64,000 nucleotides of DNA from Metabacillus arenae. GTDB lineage: Bacteria; Bacillota; Bacilli; Bacillales; Bacillaceae. The notes beneath the pieces were generated by a model. That model saw nothing but the letters and a program-made list of their open reading frames with translations, was not told where the DNA came from and searched no databases. The stretch is from the NCBI RefSeq assembly GCF_014773385.1, contig NZ_JACXAI010000001.1:1-64000 (forward strand). Direction: 5' to 3'. Both the position numbers and the translations under genes were made by a program. This document shows, piece after piece, positions 41,369 to 50,394 of the stretch (the stretch's first letter is position 1; each line of letters opens with the position of its first letter).

Positions 41369-41541
41369 GAACGACAAGCTTTTGCCGGGCTTTGTCCAAC
41401 CTAGGCCAAGCACTGATAAGTGCGGAAAAAGGCAGCTCCTCCCTTTTTGAAAGGATTGGCTCGTTTTGTGTGACCTTAAGAATCGGGCAAGATGCTGAGC
41501 CGGACATTATGAGCTCGCTTAACTATTGATATTTTCTAAAC
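41369..41541 (+). repeat. Family-1 repeat, copy J (rearranged)
   Basis: GAACGACAAGC, TTTTTGAAAGGATTGGCTCG, GTGACCTTAAG and GATGCTGAGCCGGACA follow the family order on the plus strand. A reversed-looking TTTGTCCAACCTAGGCC lies near the left end. It extends the ypdA reading frame artificially. Confidence 0.5.
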
Positions 41542-41545
41542 CCAA

Positions 41546-41578
41546 TAAAAAAATCTCCTATTCCATGATAGGAGATTT
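41546..41578 (-). terminator. Terminator after gudB (bidirectional)
   Basis: AAATCTCCTAT / ATAGGAGATTT stem with a short CATGGA loop and T runs on both strands. Confidence 0.85.
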
Positions 41579-41603
41579 TTCATATAGTTGCAAACTATCC
41601 AGC

Positions 41604-42875
41604 TTAAATCCATCCTCTGAAACGAGAGGCTTCCGCCATTTTACGTGCGCCGACCATGTATGCGGACAGACGCATATCACAACGGCGATTTTGGGCGGTT
41701 TCATAAATATTATTAAAGGATTTAACCATCACTTTTTCTAATTTTTCTTCCACTTCATCTTCAGTCCAATAATAACCTTGATTATTTTGAACCCATTCAA
41801 AGTATGATACTGTAACTCCTCCAGCACTAGCAAGAACATCCGGTACTAAAAGGATGTCTCTTTCAGTCAGGATTTGAGTTGCTTCTATTGTCGTTGGGCC
41901 GTTTGCTGCTTCGACAACAATGCTTGCTTGTATATCGTGTGCGTTCTCTTCGGTAATTTGATTTTCGATTGCTGCAGGGACAAGAATATCACAATCTAAT
42001 TCAAGCAGTTCTTTATTTGATATCGTATCATTAAACAACTTCGTAATTGTCCCAAAACTATCACGACGATCTAACAAGTAATCAATATCTAAACCATCTG
42101 GATCATGAAGTCCGCCATATGCATCTGAAATACCAATTACCTTTGCACCAGCATCATGCATAAATTTAGCTAAATAGCTTCCTGCATTACCAAATCCCTG
42201 GACGACAACACGTGCACCCTCAATAGCGATTCCTTTTCTCTTTGCCGCTTCTCGAATACAAATTGTTACTCCCTTCGCAGTGGCAGACTCTCTACCGTGA
42301 GATCCACCTAACACAAGGGGTTTTCCAGTGATAAAACCAGGAGAGTTGAATTCATCAATTCGGCTATATTCATCCATCATCCAGGCCATGATTTGTGAGT
42401 TTGTAAAAACATCTGGTGCTGGAATATCTTTGGTTGGTCCAACTATCTGACTTATAGCCCGGACATACCCGCGGCTTAATCGCTCCAATTCACGGAATGA
42501 CATATCGCGTGGGTCACATACAATACCACCTTTTCCTCCCCCATATGGAAGATCGACGATTCCGCATTTTAAACTCATCCAAATCGAAAGCGCTTTAACT
42601 TCTTTTTCAGTAACATTGGGGTGAAACCTGATGCCTCCCTTTGTAGGTCCAACAGCATCATTATGTTGTGCACGGTAGCCAGTAAATATTTTAACAGAAC
42701 CATCATCCATTCTGACAGGAATTTTCACTGTCATCATTCTAATCGGCTCTTTTAATAATTCGTACACTTCATCTGGATAACCAAGTTTTTCAAGTGCCTT
42801 ATGTATCACCGTTTGAGTTGATTTTAACACATCATGTTTCTCATGATTTTGGTCGGTGTTTTTATCGGCTACCAT
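41604..42875 (-). CDS. gudB: NAD-specific glutamate dehydrogenase
   Basis: Deaminates glutamate to 2-oxoglutarate. 423 residues. The catalytic lysine is in LPYGGGKGGIVCDPR near residue 120, and the nucleotide fold is VVQGFGNAGSYLAKFMHDAG near residue 230. The laboratory B. subtilis 168 gudB is inactivated by a three-codon duplication before the active site. Here the region (EKEVKALSIWMSLKCG) shows no duplication, so the enzyme should be active. Confidence 0.95.
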   Translation of the reverse strand: MVADKNTDQNHEKHDVLKSTQTVIHKALEKLGYPDEVYELLKEPIRMMTVKIPVRMDDGSVKIFTGYRAQHNDAVGPTKGGIRFHPNVTEKEVKALSIWMSLKCGIVDLPYGGGKGGIVCDPRDMSFRELERLSRGYVRAISQIVGPTKDIPAPDVFTNSQIMAWMMDEYSRIDEFNSPGFITGKPLVLGGSHGRESATAKGVTICIREAAKRKGIAIEGARVVVQGFGNAGSYLAKFMHDAGAKVIGISDAYGGLHDPDGLDIDYLLDRRDSFGTITKLFNDTISNKELLELDCDILVPAAIENQITEENAHDIQASIVVEAANGPTTIEATQILTERDILLVPDVLASAGGVTVSYFEWVQNNQGYYWTEDEVEEKLEKVMVKSFNNIYETAQNRRCDMRLSAYMVGARKMAEASRFRGWI

Positions 42876-42932
42876 AAGTTAACCTCCTACTATCTCTCAT
42901 AAGTTAAGTGGTGAGTCCACCTTTCATGACAT

Positions 42933-42960
42933 AGTATACACCTTCCATCATTTTATGCAA
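42933..42960 (-). promoter_or_regulatory. Probable gudB promoter
   Basis: TTGCAT (42955-42960) lies 16 bases from TATACT (42933-42938) on the minus strand, about 60 bases before the gudB ATG. Confidence 0.6.
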
Positions 42961-43016
42961 GATGAAAGTTTTCTTTTTATGAAAATCCTCTTAATTTTTG
43001 AAAACATCAAAAAGCA

Positions 43017-43198
43017 GAACGAAAAGCGCAAGGCGCCCGCCTATCGGCGACAAGCATAAGACGAGCCGGCATGAAGGTTGTTCCTTAACCTTCTTGACGG
43101 ATTGGCTTATGACCTAAGGGCCGATGGCGCCTGGAGCTAGACAACGACAACACTCTTTAATACGTTAATACTTTAATTATATTTAACTTTCTGATCTT
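43017..43198 (+). repeat. Family-1 repeat, copy K (best full-length copy)
   Basis: Order of parts: GAACGAAAAGCGCAAGGCGC, TATCGGCGACAAGCATAAGA, CGAGCCGGC, apical hairpin GAAGGTT-GTTCCTT-AACCTTC, GGATTGGCTTATGACC, GGGCCGATGGCGCCTGGAGC, TAGACAA, tail TACGTTAATACTTTAATTA. Pairs AGGCGCC/GGCGCCT, ATCGGC/GCCGAT and CATAAG/CTTATG make one long stem capped by the apical hairpin. First of three tandem copies. Confidence 0.9.
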
Positions 43199-43200
43199 AT

Positions 43201-43356
43201 AAGAAAAGCGCAGAGCGCCCGCTTAACGGCGACAAGCACAAGGCGAGCCGGCATGGATTGACCCTGAGACCTAAGGGCCGATGGCGCTCGGAGCTGGACA
43301 ATGATAACTAACTTTAATGCGTTAACACTTTAATTTATTTAAACTTTCTTAACTGA
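43201..43356 (+). repeat. Family-1 repeat, copy L
   Basis: AAGAAAAGCGCAGAGCGCCC, GGCGACAAGCACAAGGCGAG, then a direct jump to GGATTGACCCTGAGACC (apical hairpin deleted), GGCGCTCGGAGCTGGACA and the AT-rich tail. Second copy of the tandem trio. Confidence 0.9.
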
Positions 43357-43500
43357 GAACGAAAAGCGGATAGCAACCGCCTCTCGGCAAACAATCACTC
43401 CCTCGAGCCGTCAAAACCTAAGGGCGAATGGCGGAGCTGGACAGCTATTTACATTCTTTTACACGTTTGCACTTTAATTTATAGTAACATTCTGAACTGA
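43357..43500 (+). repeat. Family-1 repeat, copy M (short)
   Basis: GAACGAAAAGCGGATAGC, CTCGAGCCGTCAAAACC (internal deletion), GAATGGCGGAGCTGGACAGC and the tail ACACGTTTGCACTTTAATTT. Third copy of the trio. The stretch 42876-43557 carries only these repeats and the gudB promoter. Confidence 0.85.
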
Positions 43501-43506
43501 TAAAGA

Positions 43507-43535
43507 TCGTCAGGCCCGGTGTCAGATACCGGGCT
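43507..43535. other. Hairpin GCCCGGT / ACCGGGC downstream of ypbH
   Basis: A 7-bp perfect stem (GCCCGGT...ACCGGGC) around TGTCAGAT lies about 25 bases after the ypbH stop. It lacks a T run. It may be a weak terminator or a transcript-stabilising structure. Confidence 0.5.
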
Positions 43536-43557
43536 TGAACTAAATTACTTTACTCTA

Positions 43558-44145
43558 TTACAATTTAAAATAAGATTTTATTTTTTCAATTGCTTGATCA
43601 GAGAAAATGACTTTTCCGTATTCATGTAAACGATAAATCGTTAAATGAGTGGGGTTGCCATACTCTGCAAGAATAGCTACCATATCATCAACTGGAATTG
43701 ATTGTATTTTTTCCATTTCAAGATAATATAAATTTTGGTATGAGTGAACAGCACCGCCTGTTATACCTAATGAATGCAAGTGGTGGGAGAGCTGAATTAA
43801 ATCTTCAAATGAAGCAAATTCATAAACAATATCCATGCTTTCATCAAGCTTTACTTGCATCTCAATGTAATCATCTGAAAAATCTTCATCAACCTCATAA
43901 TTTTCCTCATTGTTTGTTACAATGACAACCATTCCTTGTGCTTGGAGAGAATAAACTTCAACTGCAATCGGTCCATGTGCTTCGAACCCTAATTCCTCGC
44001 TCGCCTCATTCATCATTTCGCGAAACAACTGATGAACCTTTAAAGAATCCTTCCACAGATCCTCTTTTGTCAGTCCTCTGTCAGTTAAATCATCAAGAGT
44101 TAAAAAGATTTTGATTTTATTATAATTTAACCTTTCAAGACGCAT
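43558..44145 (-). CDS. ypbH: MecA paralogue YpbH (MecB), ClpC adaptor
   Basis: 195 residues. The start MRLERLNYNKIKIFLTLDDL, together with RGLTKEDLW, GPIAVEVYSLQAQGMVVIV and the C-terminal HEYGKVIFSDQAIEKIKSYF, fits YpbH better than MecA. Such adaptors deliver substrates to ClpCP. The frame opens at 44187, but the family start is the ATG at 44145. Lies upstream of gudB as in B. subtilis. Confidence 0.93.
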   Translation of the reverse strand: MRLERLNYNKIKIFLTLDDLTDRGLTKEDLWKDSLKVHQLFREMMNEASEELGFEAHGPIAVEVYSLQAQGMVVIVTNNEENYEVDEDFSDDYIEMQVKLDESMDIVYEFASFEDLIQLSHHLHSLGITGGAVHSYQNLYYLEMEKIQSIPVDDMVAILAEYGNPTHLTIYRLHEYGKVIFSDQAIEKIKSYFKL

Positions 44146-44565
44146 TCCTTTCCCTCCTGCCGCATACACAAATCCATACATTATCATATGAAATTTCAGA
44201 ATGATGGTTCAATAATTTTGATATCAGTTTACAACGGAAAGAAAAGGAAGACAAGCTTATTTGATCATTGAATTATTTTCAGCCGTCTTCTCTAGTGCGA
44301 TAAAAGCATAATTGCTAAAGTTATCTAAGCTTTAAAAACTCTCTTTACAATATAAGTAATTGACAAAATCCAAGCTTCTACCGGTTACTTAAGATCGTGG
44401 ACTCTTGTACAGCAATATTTGCAGATAGATGATACACATTGAAAAAATTGGAAATAAACTTAATTCCAGTGAATAGAAATGGGATATTTGTGGTTACTTT
44501 AAAGCAACATCGTAATTGTTGCTCAGTCAATGCCCCTAAACCAATTTACTTATATTAAATTATGA

Positions 44566-44742
44566 AAGAAAAGCACAGAGCACCCATCAATCGGTGACAA
44601 GCATAAGACTAAGCAGAAGATTGTTCTTTAACCTTCTCGGGCGAATTTAACTAGTGCCCTATGGCTGATGGCGCTTGGAGCTGGACTATGATAACACGCC
44701 TTATCACGTTAATTCTTTTATTATCTTAAATTTCTTAACTGA
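44566..44742 (+). repeat. Family-1 repeat, copy N
   Basis: GAAAAGCACAGAGCACCC, TCGGTGACAAGCATAAGACT, AGATTGTTCTTTAACCTTCT, TAGTGCCCTATGGC, GATGGCGCTTGGAGCTGGAC and the tail TTATCACGTTAATTCTTTTA. It sits in the 713-base gap 44146-44858 between ypbH and the 657-residue gene. The rest of that gap is AT-rich without a gene. Confidence 0.85.
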
Positions 44743-44747
44743 AAAAT

Positions 44748-44805
44748 AAAGACCAGCTAGTCTTTCTGCTTACTAAGCAAAAATAACTCAGCTTGGTCCT
44801 CATTT
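44748..44805 (-). terminator. Possible terminator of the ATP-grasp operon
   Basis: GACCAAGCT pairs imperfectly with AGCTGGTC on the minus strand, with an inner TGCTTAGTAAGCA palindrome, followed by TTTATTTTT. The stem is bulged. Confidence 0.45.
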
Positions 44806-44858
44806 TTCGGATTAATTATTTCCTTTTTCCTTATAAAGCAAAATAAAGTTCAACCAGC

Positions 44859-46832
44859 TCAAACCCATGTATATTCCTTTCCCCAGCTTTCGCGTGCTAA
44901 TTTTTCTATTCCATCAACAATCTCTTCTTCAACTGCAAAAGCCTCTCCTTGTTCATATGGGTTGTAATGAAATGCATATAAACGGGATACAAATTGGTGA
45001 AACGGCAGAGAAGATTCACCCTCTATTTCTCCATGTCCTGAAACACTCGGTTTGATTCCTTGGCCCCAATTTTGGGAGCCGTCGTTATTAGGGTTATAAA
45101 AATAAACACGGTACTCATCCTGCGGATCCTTAGCAATACGCAAAATAGAAACAGCATGCAGCCCGAGTAACTTTCCATGTACATTCGTAATATAGATTCC
45201 TACCGGATTCGGGTAGATGAGCTCATAATCATCGTTATAGTCTGGATGATGGGTAGCATAAAATAAACGGACATATCCAGCATAATCGCTTATTGTACCT
45301 GTTATAGGTTCAATGACAGTACTGAAGCCATTTTGAACCCAGTTTCCATAAAAAGCGGGATTAACCCATCGGTGTCCATCATCACCCCGGAGTGCCACCC
45401 GGGTCATCATTTCATTGTAGATTCGATCTAGGTGTGGAACTAACACTAACGATACAGGATCTAACTCTTTGTGGAGATCAGGTGCCAATCCACCTTTTAA
45501 ATCCTTAGAATGGAGCGGTATTCCTTCAAACATAAAATCAATATCACCATCGCGTGCAGCACGTGGTATCAGCTCCAGTAAATAGCCTGGGGCATGCTGT
45601 GCCCATAGACTTATCCCTCGGGCTGACTGACAAGTAGGATTCATTCCCTGGCCTACTCCTAAAGGTTGACCGAGGACACTAATCACACCGGAGACGAGAA
45701 GAGTATTTGACGTTAAGCCTTCCCGGTTTCGATAGGAGCTAAATAAATCTTTGCGAACTTCAGGTTTAATATCCAATTCGATCAGTCTTCGCAGTCCAGG
45801 AATCACAGGTGATGAGGACAACACTCCGCGATCAAGCAATTTTGAAAGCCCGTATACAGACTGTCTAGTTGCAGGATAAATCGCTACTTTAATAAGCTGC
45901 TTGACAAGTTCATAGTGCTCCTCTATATTCGCTTTCCCTTTATCACTAAGCATAAGGGCTTTCGAAAGGAGTGCCGGATTAGCTCGATTTAAATACCGAA
46001 CGAGAATCGCATGATGGGGAGCAACTAATCCCGTTTCTTGCATTGATTTAGCGAGAGATTCTGCTTCTTCTTCTATTTCCATTTCATTTAAATCCTTTAG
46101 TTTCTTTCGGTAAACATTGATTTCTGGATATTGCTGGCTTAACCGAGTAGGACCTTCAATCGCCTTAATGTAATGGCTCAATGCTCGCTGCTCACTATCA
46201 TCATCTTCTCCTTTCTGCAAGTTCTTCGCCATCTTAATCATGGAAACACTTCTTTTTACCATAATTGGGCGTTGAGCTGTTAACCTGTCAATTTCTGAAA
46301 GCAAAGTTTCCGTGAGAATATTTGCTGAAAGGTTAGAAAACAGAAATTGAAAGAATTTTTGCGATCGTTCATGCCCTTCCTTCTGCTCCTTCATTTGTAA
46401 CCTTGTTTCTTCTGTAGCATTTGGAAAAAGTGAATCAAGGTTTAATGCAAGCACCTCATGTAAAAATGCTGATGCCTCCTCACTGCCAACTGAAGAATGG
46501 TGATACTTTTCTTTAGCGATGGCCAGCATCCTTAGATCGCTTAACACTTCAATAATTGAAGTCACTCCCTCGGCCATCAAAGAGCCTGCGACAAGGGGGG
46601 CCTGAAGCTTCGAGGCATCTTCCCATGGACCACCGGAAAAAACTCCCGCTTCGTCAAAACGATCGGAAAAATGATACAAACATTCTATTCCGGCTTCTGA
46701 TTCCATCAAACGACCGGCTGCTTGAAAAACGTCTGTTTGATACATTGTTTTTGCAAAAACAGCTGATTTATCCAGCTCATCAAACGCACGCTGAAACTTT
46801 TCCACCTTCTTATCAGTCAATTCAGAAGACAT
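44859..46832 (-). CDS. Large uncharacterised protein with papain-like C-terminal signatures
   Basis: 657 residues, no signal peptide or membrane segment. Residues 1-350 are helical and rich in charged residues, with no recognised domain. From about 390 the text resembles a papain-type fold: Cys401 at the start of a helix in MNPTCQSARGISLWAQ, His559 in GLHAVSILRI, and Asn580/Asn582 in YFYNPNNDG, in the order Cys-His-Asn. I recognise no family, so a cysteine protease, amidase or transferase role is inference. By eye it is more GC-rich than its neighbours. It follows an ATP-grasp gene by 38 bases and has its own AAAGGGAG site. B. subtilis has no such gene at this place. Confidence 0.7.
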   Translation of the reverse strand: MSSELTDKKVEKFQRAFDELDKSAVFAKTMYQTDVFQAAGRLMESEAGIECLYHFSDRFDEAGVFSGGPWEDASKLQAPLVAGSLMAEGVTSIIEVLSDLRMLAIAKEKYHHSSVGSEEASAFLHEVLALNLDSLFPNATEETRLQMKEQKEGHERSQKFFQFLFSNLSANILTETLLSEIDRLTAQRPIMVKRSVSMIKMAKNLQKGEDDDSEQRALSHYIKAIEGPTRLSQQYPEINVYRKKLKDLNEMEIEEEAESLAKSMQETGLVAPHHAILVRYLNRANPALLSKALMLSDKGKANIEEHYELVKQLIKVAIYPATRQSVYGLSKLLDRGVLSSSPVIPGLRRLIELDIKPEVRKDLFSSYRNREGLTSNTLLVSGVISVLGQPLGVGQGMNPTCQSARGISLWAQHAPGYLLELIPRAARDGDIDFMFEGIPLHSKDLKGGLAPDLHKELDPVSLVLVPHLDRIYNEMMTRVALRGDDGHRWVNPAFYGNWVQNGFSTVIEPITGTISDYAGYVRLFYATHHPDYNDDYELIYPNPVGIYITNVHGKLLGLHAVSILRIAKDPQDEYRVYFYNPNNDGSQNWGQGIKPSVSGHGEIEGESSLPFHQFVSRLYAFHYNPYEQGEAFAVEEEIVDGIEKLARESWGKEYTWV

Positions 46833-46870
46833 TGTACAACTCCCTTTACTCTATTTGGTTAGTTACAAAC

Positions 46871-48139
46871 TTAAATATAGAAATCATATTTCTCATATTG
46901 TTTAAGCAGATCTCGCATTTCCTCACTATCTTCACCATATAAAAATATGGTTCCGTAATGGTTACCAAAACCAATTCGCTCAGCAACTTTACCCTGAGAC
47001 GGAGAAAACATATCATGCTTTTCAAAATATGGATGATCTTCTAATTCTTGTGGTACATCTAGTTTTTGAATGTAATGAACATGAGGGTGAACCATCAAGC
47101 AACCAGCATATCCTTCTGGTTGATCATTTTCATCTGGGAAAAAGCTCCGAAGTTCTGCTTCTGTTGTTTTTGGATCACTGCATAGAATTTGGGCTTGATA
47201 AGCGTTAAATCCATGAGCCCGTTCGATAAGATCAAAGATATGACCACCAGGCACACGGGCAGCAACCTCTCCGAAATGAAGAGTTTCATCAGAAGTTATA
47301 AAATATTCAGGGTGGATAACTCCATATTCTATTTCAAACGCATCAATCAATTGCTCGACTGCTTTACGTATCAATGGACGTTTTTCTTCTAATGCTGGTG
47401 AAGCTGGTACAAAGTTCGAATACCCAAGACGGATATATTCAGTAATATTTAGAAATTGTATTTTTCCATTATGAACAAATACCTCGCAGGAAAATTCTTG
47501 ACCATCTAAATGGCTTTCCATAAGTAAAGGAAAATCTGCTTCTGTCAGTGCTTCGATTTCGGCTGGGTTATCAATTGCTCTGTGCCCTACCGAACCCGCT
47601 TTATCGAGCGGCTTTACATGAATCGGGTCATTTTTGTCCCCTTCGACTTTTAACAAAGCTTCATTAACGCGTTTTAAGAATCGCTTCACATCTTCCTTAG
47701 ACCAAGCTTCTTCAAAAACGCCAACCTTAATTCCGGCAATTTGTGCTTTCCTTTTCATCATGCCTTTATCACGAAGCAGAAGGGAACGATTAAATATACG
47801 TGGTTCATCTCGAAAGCGAGAGTTAAGGGCACCAGCCCATTCCACACATTCCTCATAAAGAGGAATGGCTACTTCAGCTCCAAGACTCTTCAATTTTTCA
47901 TAAAGCTTGTTCGAATTTTCATTTAAGCGCTCAAAGTTCCATCCTATAAAACGAATACTGTTTTTTTCGGCAAACGATTCGAATTCTGGCGGTCCTACTA
48001 CGACATACGGTTTATTTAATTTGTCACAGGCCTCAATAGCTTGGAGGCTCCACCCTATTAACGCAGTCAAATAAGGTTTAGTTTCTTTTTTTTCTTTCAG
48101 GTGTTCTGTACTCGAAAGTTCTAATTGATCCAACTCCAT
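46871..48139 (-). CDS. ATP-grasp ligase of unknown substrate
   Basis: 422 residues. The ATP-grasp core is visible: IHVKPLDKAGSVGHRAI near residues 173-189, MESHLDGQEFSCEVFV near 207-222, and the metal site HFGEVAARVPGGHIFDLIER near 288-307. An N-terminal pre-ATP-grasp domain (ALIGWSLQAIEACDK, PYVVVGPPEFESFAE) precedes it. Relatives join a carboxylate to an amine through an acyl-phosphate, often making dipeptides or amino-acid conjugates. AAAGGAGAG lies before the ATG. First gene of a two-gene unit with the 657-residue protein. Confidence 0.8.
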   Translation of the reverse strand: MELDQLELSSTEHLKEKKETKPYLTALIGWSLQAIEACDKLNKPYVVVGPPEFESFAEKNSIRFIGWNFERLNENSNKLYEKLKSLGAEVAIPLYEECVEWAGALNSRFRDEPRIFNRSLLLRDKGMMKRKAQIAGIKVGVFEEAWSKEDVKRFLKRVNEALLKVEGDKNDPIHVKPLDKAGSVGHRAIDNPAEIEALTEADFPLLMESHLDGQEFSCEVFVHNGKIQFLNITEYIRLGYSNFVPASPALEEKRPLIRKAVEQLIDAFEIEYGVIHPEYFITSDETLHFGEVAARVPGGHIFDLIERAHGFNAYQAQILCSDPKTTEAELRSFFPDENDQPEGYAGCLMVHPHVHYIQKLDVPQELEDHPYFEKHDMFSPSQGKVAERIGFGNHYGTIFLYGEDSEEMRDLLKQYEKYDFYI

Positions 48140-48266
48140 TGTCGTCTCTCCTTTGTTTGTTTAATAGTTTGGAAAGTAAATATGATCAGTCTTTTTCTCT
48201 AATACCCCTTCGTGAAAGGATCATAAACTAGTTCTATATAATAAATGCAGGTAAACCACTTGCAAC

Positions 48267-49049
48267 TCACTTAAACGAAGATTTCTTTCGATCATAACCT
48301 TTAAGAGTTATTAGATGAGCTTCTGAAGGAGCTCCAAGCCTCATCGGCAAAAGAGTTGTGCCGTAGCCGTTGCTAACGAGTTTTGTGTAATGACTGCTCG
48401 ATTTTAACGATCCTCTTTCATATAAGCCTATATTCAGAAATCTTATTTGCCCGCCATGTGTATGTCCGCTCAGCACAAGGGAAATTTGATATTCTTTCCT
48501 AATTTTTTTTACAATTTCAGGATTATGGCTTAAAAGGATTTTAAATGAATTTTTAGGTACCTGTTCTACAGTTTCTTCTAAGCGATCACCATCAAATGTC
48601 ATATCATCTACACCTAATATAGATAGATCAATTCCTTCTTCTTTTATAACTACTGCCTCGTTTTTTAAAATCTTTACATTATATTTTTCAAGGAGTTTTA
48701 TTAATGTATCTGTTTCAACTTCATAATCATTGTTTCCCCAAACAAAATATGCTGGGCCGAATTCAGTTAATTTTCGAATATTTTCTTCAACTCTTGCAAA
48801 GGGTACCTTACCCTCTGTTATGTCACCTCCAATAAAAACAAAATCCACTGGTTGATCGATTTGGTTAATTAGATTTGGAGATAAAACACGTTTATGAAGA
48901 TCAGAAATAAAAAATATGTTCATTTCCCTGCCAGTGAATTCTTTAAAAAAGAGGACATCTTTCTTTAAATTGTTTTCAAACGCTTTTTTCATCATAAATA
49001 GGCAAAAAACGACTGATCCTGCAGCCGCTGTAATTAATAAGGTTGTCAT
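48267..49049 (-). CDS. ypbG: Metallophosphoesterase YpbG
   Basis: 260 residues. The calcineurin-type motifs are complete: ISDLHKRV, FIGGDITEG, WGNNDYE, LLSHNPE and LSGHTHGGQIR. An N-terminal hydrophobic segment (LLITAAAGSVVFCLFMM) suggests membrane attachment, with the catalytic domain following. Substrate unknown. In B. subtilis it directly follows ypbH; here two genes are inserted between them. Confidence 0.88.
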   Translation of the reverse strand: MTTLLITAAAGSVVFCLFMMKKAFENNLKKDVLFFKEFTGREMNIFFISDLHKRVLSPNLINQIDQPVDFVFIGGDITEGKVPFARVEENIRKLTEFGPAYFVWGNNDYEVETDTLIKLLEKYNVKILKNEAVVIKEEGIDLSILGVDDMTFDGDRLEETVEQVPKNSFKILLSHNPEIVKKIRKEYQISLVLSGHTHGGQIRFLNIGLYERGSLKSSSHYTKLVSNGYGTTLLPMRLGAPSEAHLITLKGYDRKKSSFK

Positions 49050-49240
49050 ATATTCCTCCTATTAGTTCTCATGCTATTTTATAAACGGTAAAGCAATCGG
49101 TCAGTTAACTCGTCGGTGCATTAAACGCGGTGAAGCACCTAGAACTTTTTCTCTCTTAAGGTGTTATGTAAGACCGGTAACATTTGTGATAGACGATTGC
49201 CATCATTCATCAGTTTTTTTGATAATAGCATTTCCAAAAG

Positions 49241-49272
49241 AAAAAACCTCCCATAATGGTATGTAAGGGAGG
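49241..49272 (-). terminator. Terminator after ypbF
   Basis: CCTCCC / GGGAGG stem around an ACCATTATG loop, with a T run on the minus strand, about 30 bases after the ypbF stop. Confidence 0.8.
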
Positions 49273-49300
49273 ACTAAAAAATAAAAGCTTAAAATTATCA

Positions 49301-49768
49301 TTACTTGCTTTCATAAAATAGATTTATATCAAATTCTTTTTTCATCACTTTAAACACTTCATGTCTTTTTTTCCACAAAAATGGTTTTGGCCACAAGTCC
49401 GGGCTTTTTGTTATCACCTCACACCTTAATTTATGATACTCTGTTTCCGCTTTTTCTTCTTTCTTCTTACAATGTAAGGCGCTGCCATACCCTGCTACTA
49501 TAGCAACTAAAAAGAATATGTGCATTTCATCTCCGGTAAACTGTCCAAGTAAAATAGACAAATTGCTATCACCCGGATGGAGAATGATAAAATAAAAATA
49601 AGCCATAAATGAAAGGACCGATAAAAAGGTGAAAATCTGCCACCTTAAACACAAAGTCTTATATTTATCAAACTTTCTTTTTTTATCAATAAGACTTTGA
49701 AGCATTTCTCTAGTAGGTTCATCAGCAAAACCATCCAGTTGTTCGATTTGTTGATTCATCCCGCTCAC
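49301..49768 (-). CDS. ypbF: YpbF-like membrane protein
   Basis: 155 residues with two membrane segments (WQIFTFLSVLSFMAYFYFII and MHIFFLVAIVAGYGSALHC) between charged ends. No catalytic motif. Position between ypbG and ypbE matches B. subtilis ypbF. Function unknown. Confidence 0.75.
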   Translation of the reverse strand: MSGMNQQIEQLDGFADEPTREMLQSLIDKKRKFDKYKTLCLRWQIFTFLSVLSFMAYFYFIILHPGDSNLSILLGQFTGDEMHIFFLVAIVAGYGSALHCKKKEEKAETEYHKLRCEVITKSPDLWPKPFLWKKRHEVFKVMKKEFDINLFYESK

Positions 49769-49830
49769 CCTATCATACCAGTTACTTTATATATAAATAT
49801 GATGTTGTCCAAATAGAAATGCCTCAAAGT

Positions 49831-50394
49831 TTACTTTTTCAGCGGGATCTTAAGGACCTGGTCCTCATAAACTTCGTTGCCATCCAAATTATTATATTCT
49901 CTTATTAATTCTTCACCATTACGATTATGATAATACTTCATCGAAATCTGATATAATGTTTCTTTTGGTCCTACGATATGTTCTACGATCCTATAATCCT
50001 CCTGATTAGTAGATACATCAGAGCTGTCTGTGCTTTGTTCTGTTTCTTTAGATGATTCGTTCTGGTTGTCCCCTCTATTCGTGTCATTTTCTTCTCCAGG
50101 TTCCATGTCTATATATAATTCCTCGTGTCCAGACAATTGCTCTCCATCACTGCTAACAACCTCTTTGTTTGCCGAAGAAATCATAAAAAAAAGTATAGTC
50201 CCGGGTAATAAAATAAAGACAGCTGCAAGAAGGCTGATTAATGGATATTTTACCTTTTTTTCTTTCTTTTTTTTCTTGTTCTTTTGATGTATTTCACTTC
50301 TTGACGGATAAGAACCAGTTTCAGCTTCCTTTTTGTTTGTCACCTTTTCCTTTAGCTGCTTAGATTGCTCCCTTCGTCGCTGTATTCTACTCAT
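49831..50394 (-). CDS. ypbE: LysM-domain membrane protein YpbE
   Basis: 187 residues. A basic cytoplasmic N-terminus, one membrane segment (YPLISLLAAVFILLPGTILF near residue 55), an acidic Ser/Glu-rich linker, and a C-terminal LysM domain (VGPKETLYQISMKYYHNRNG, ending VYEDQVLKIPLKK) that should bind peptidoglycan. The ATG at 50394 lies in an ATGAGTAG overlap with the ypbD stop. An in-frame GTG at 50409 is a less likely start. Confidence 0.85.
   Translation of the reverse strand: MSRIQRRREQSKQLKEKVTNKKEAETGSYPSRSEIHQKNKKKKKEKKVKYPLISLLAAVFILLPGTILFFMISSANKEVVSSDGEQLSGHEELYIDMEPGEENDTNRGDNQNESSKETEQSTDSSDVSTNQEDYRIVEHIVGPKETLYQISMKYYHNRNGEELIREYNNLDGNEVYEDQVLKIPLKK

Noticed and set aside
41340-41507. 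56-residue N-terminal extension of YpdA
   Set aside because: The extension is encoded by family-1 repeat J, and the normal FAD-binding start follows the ATG at 41339.
43017-43500. Tandem repeats considered as a CRISPR array
   Set aside because: Units are 144-182 bases, unequal and adjoining without spacers, and no cas genes are near.
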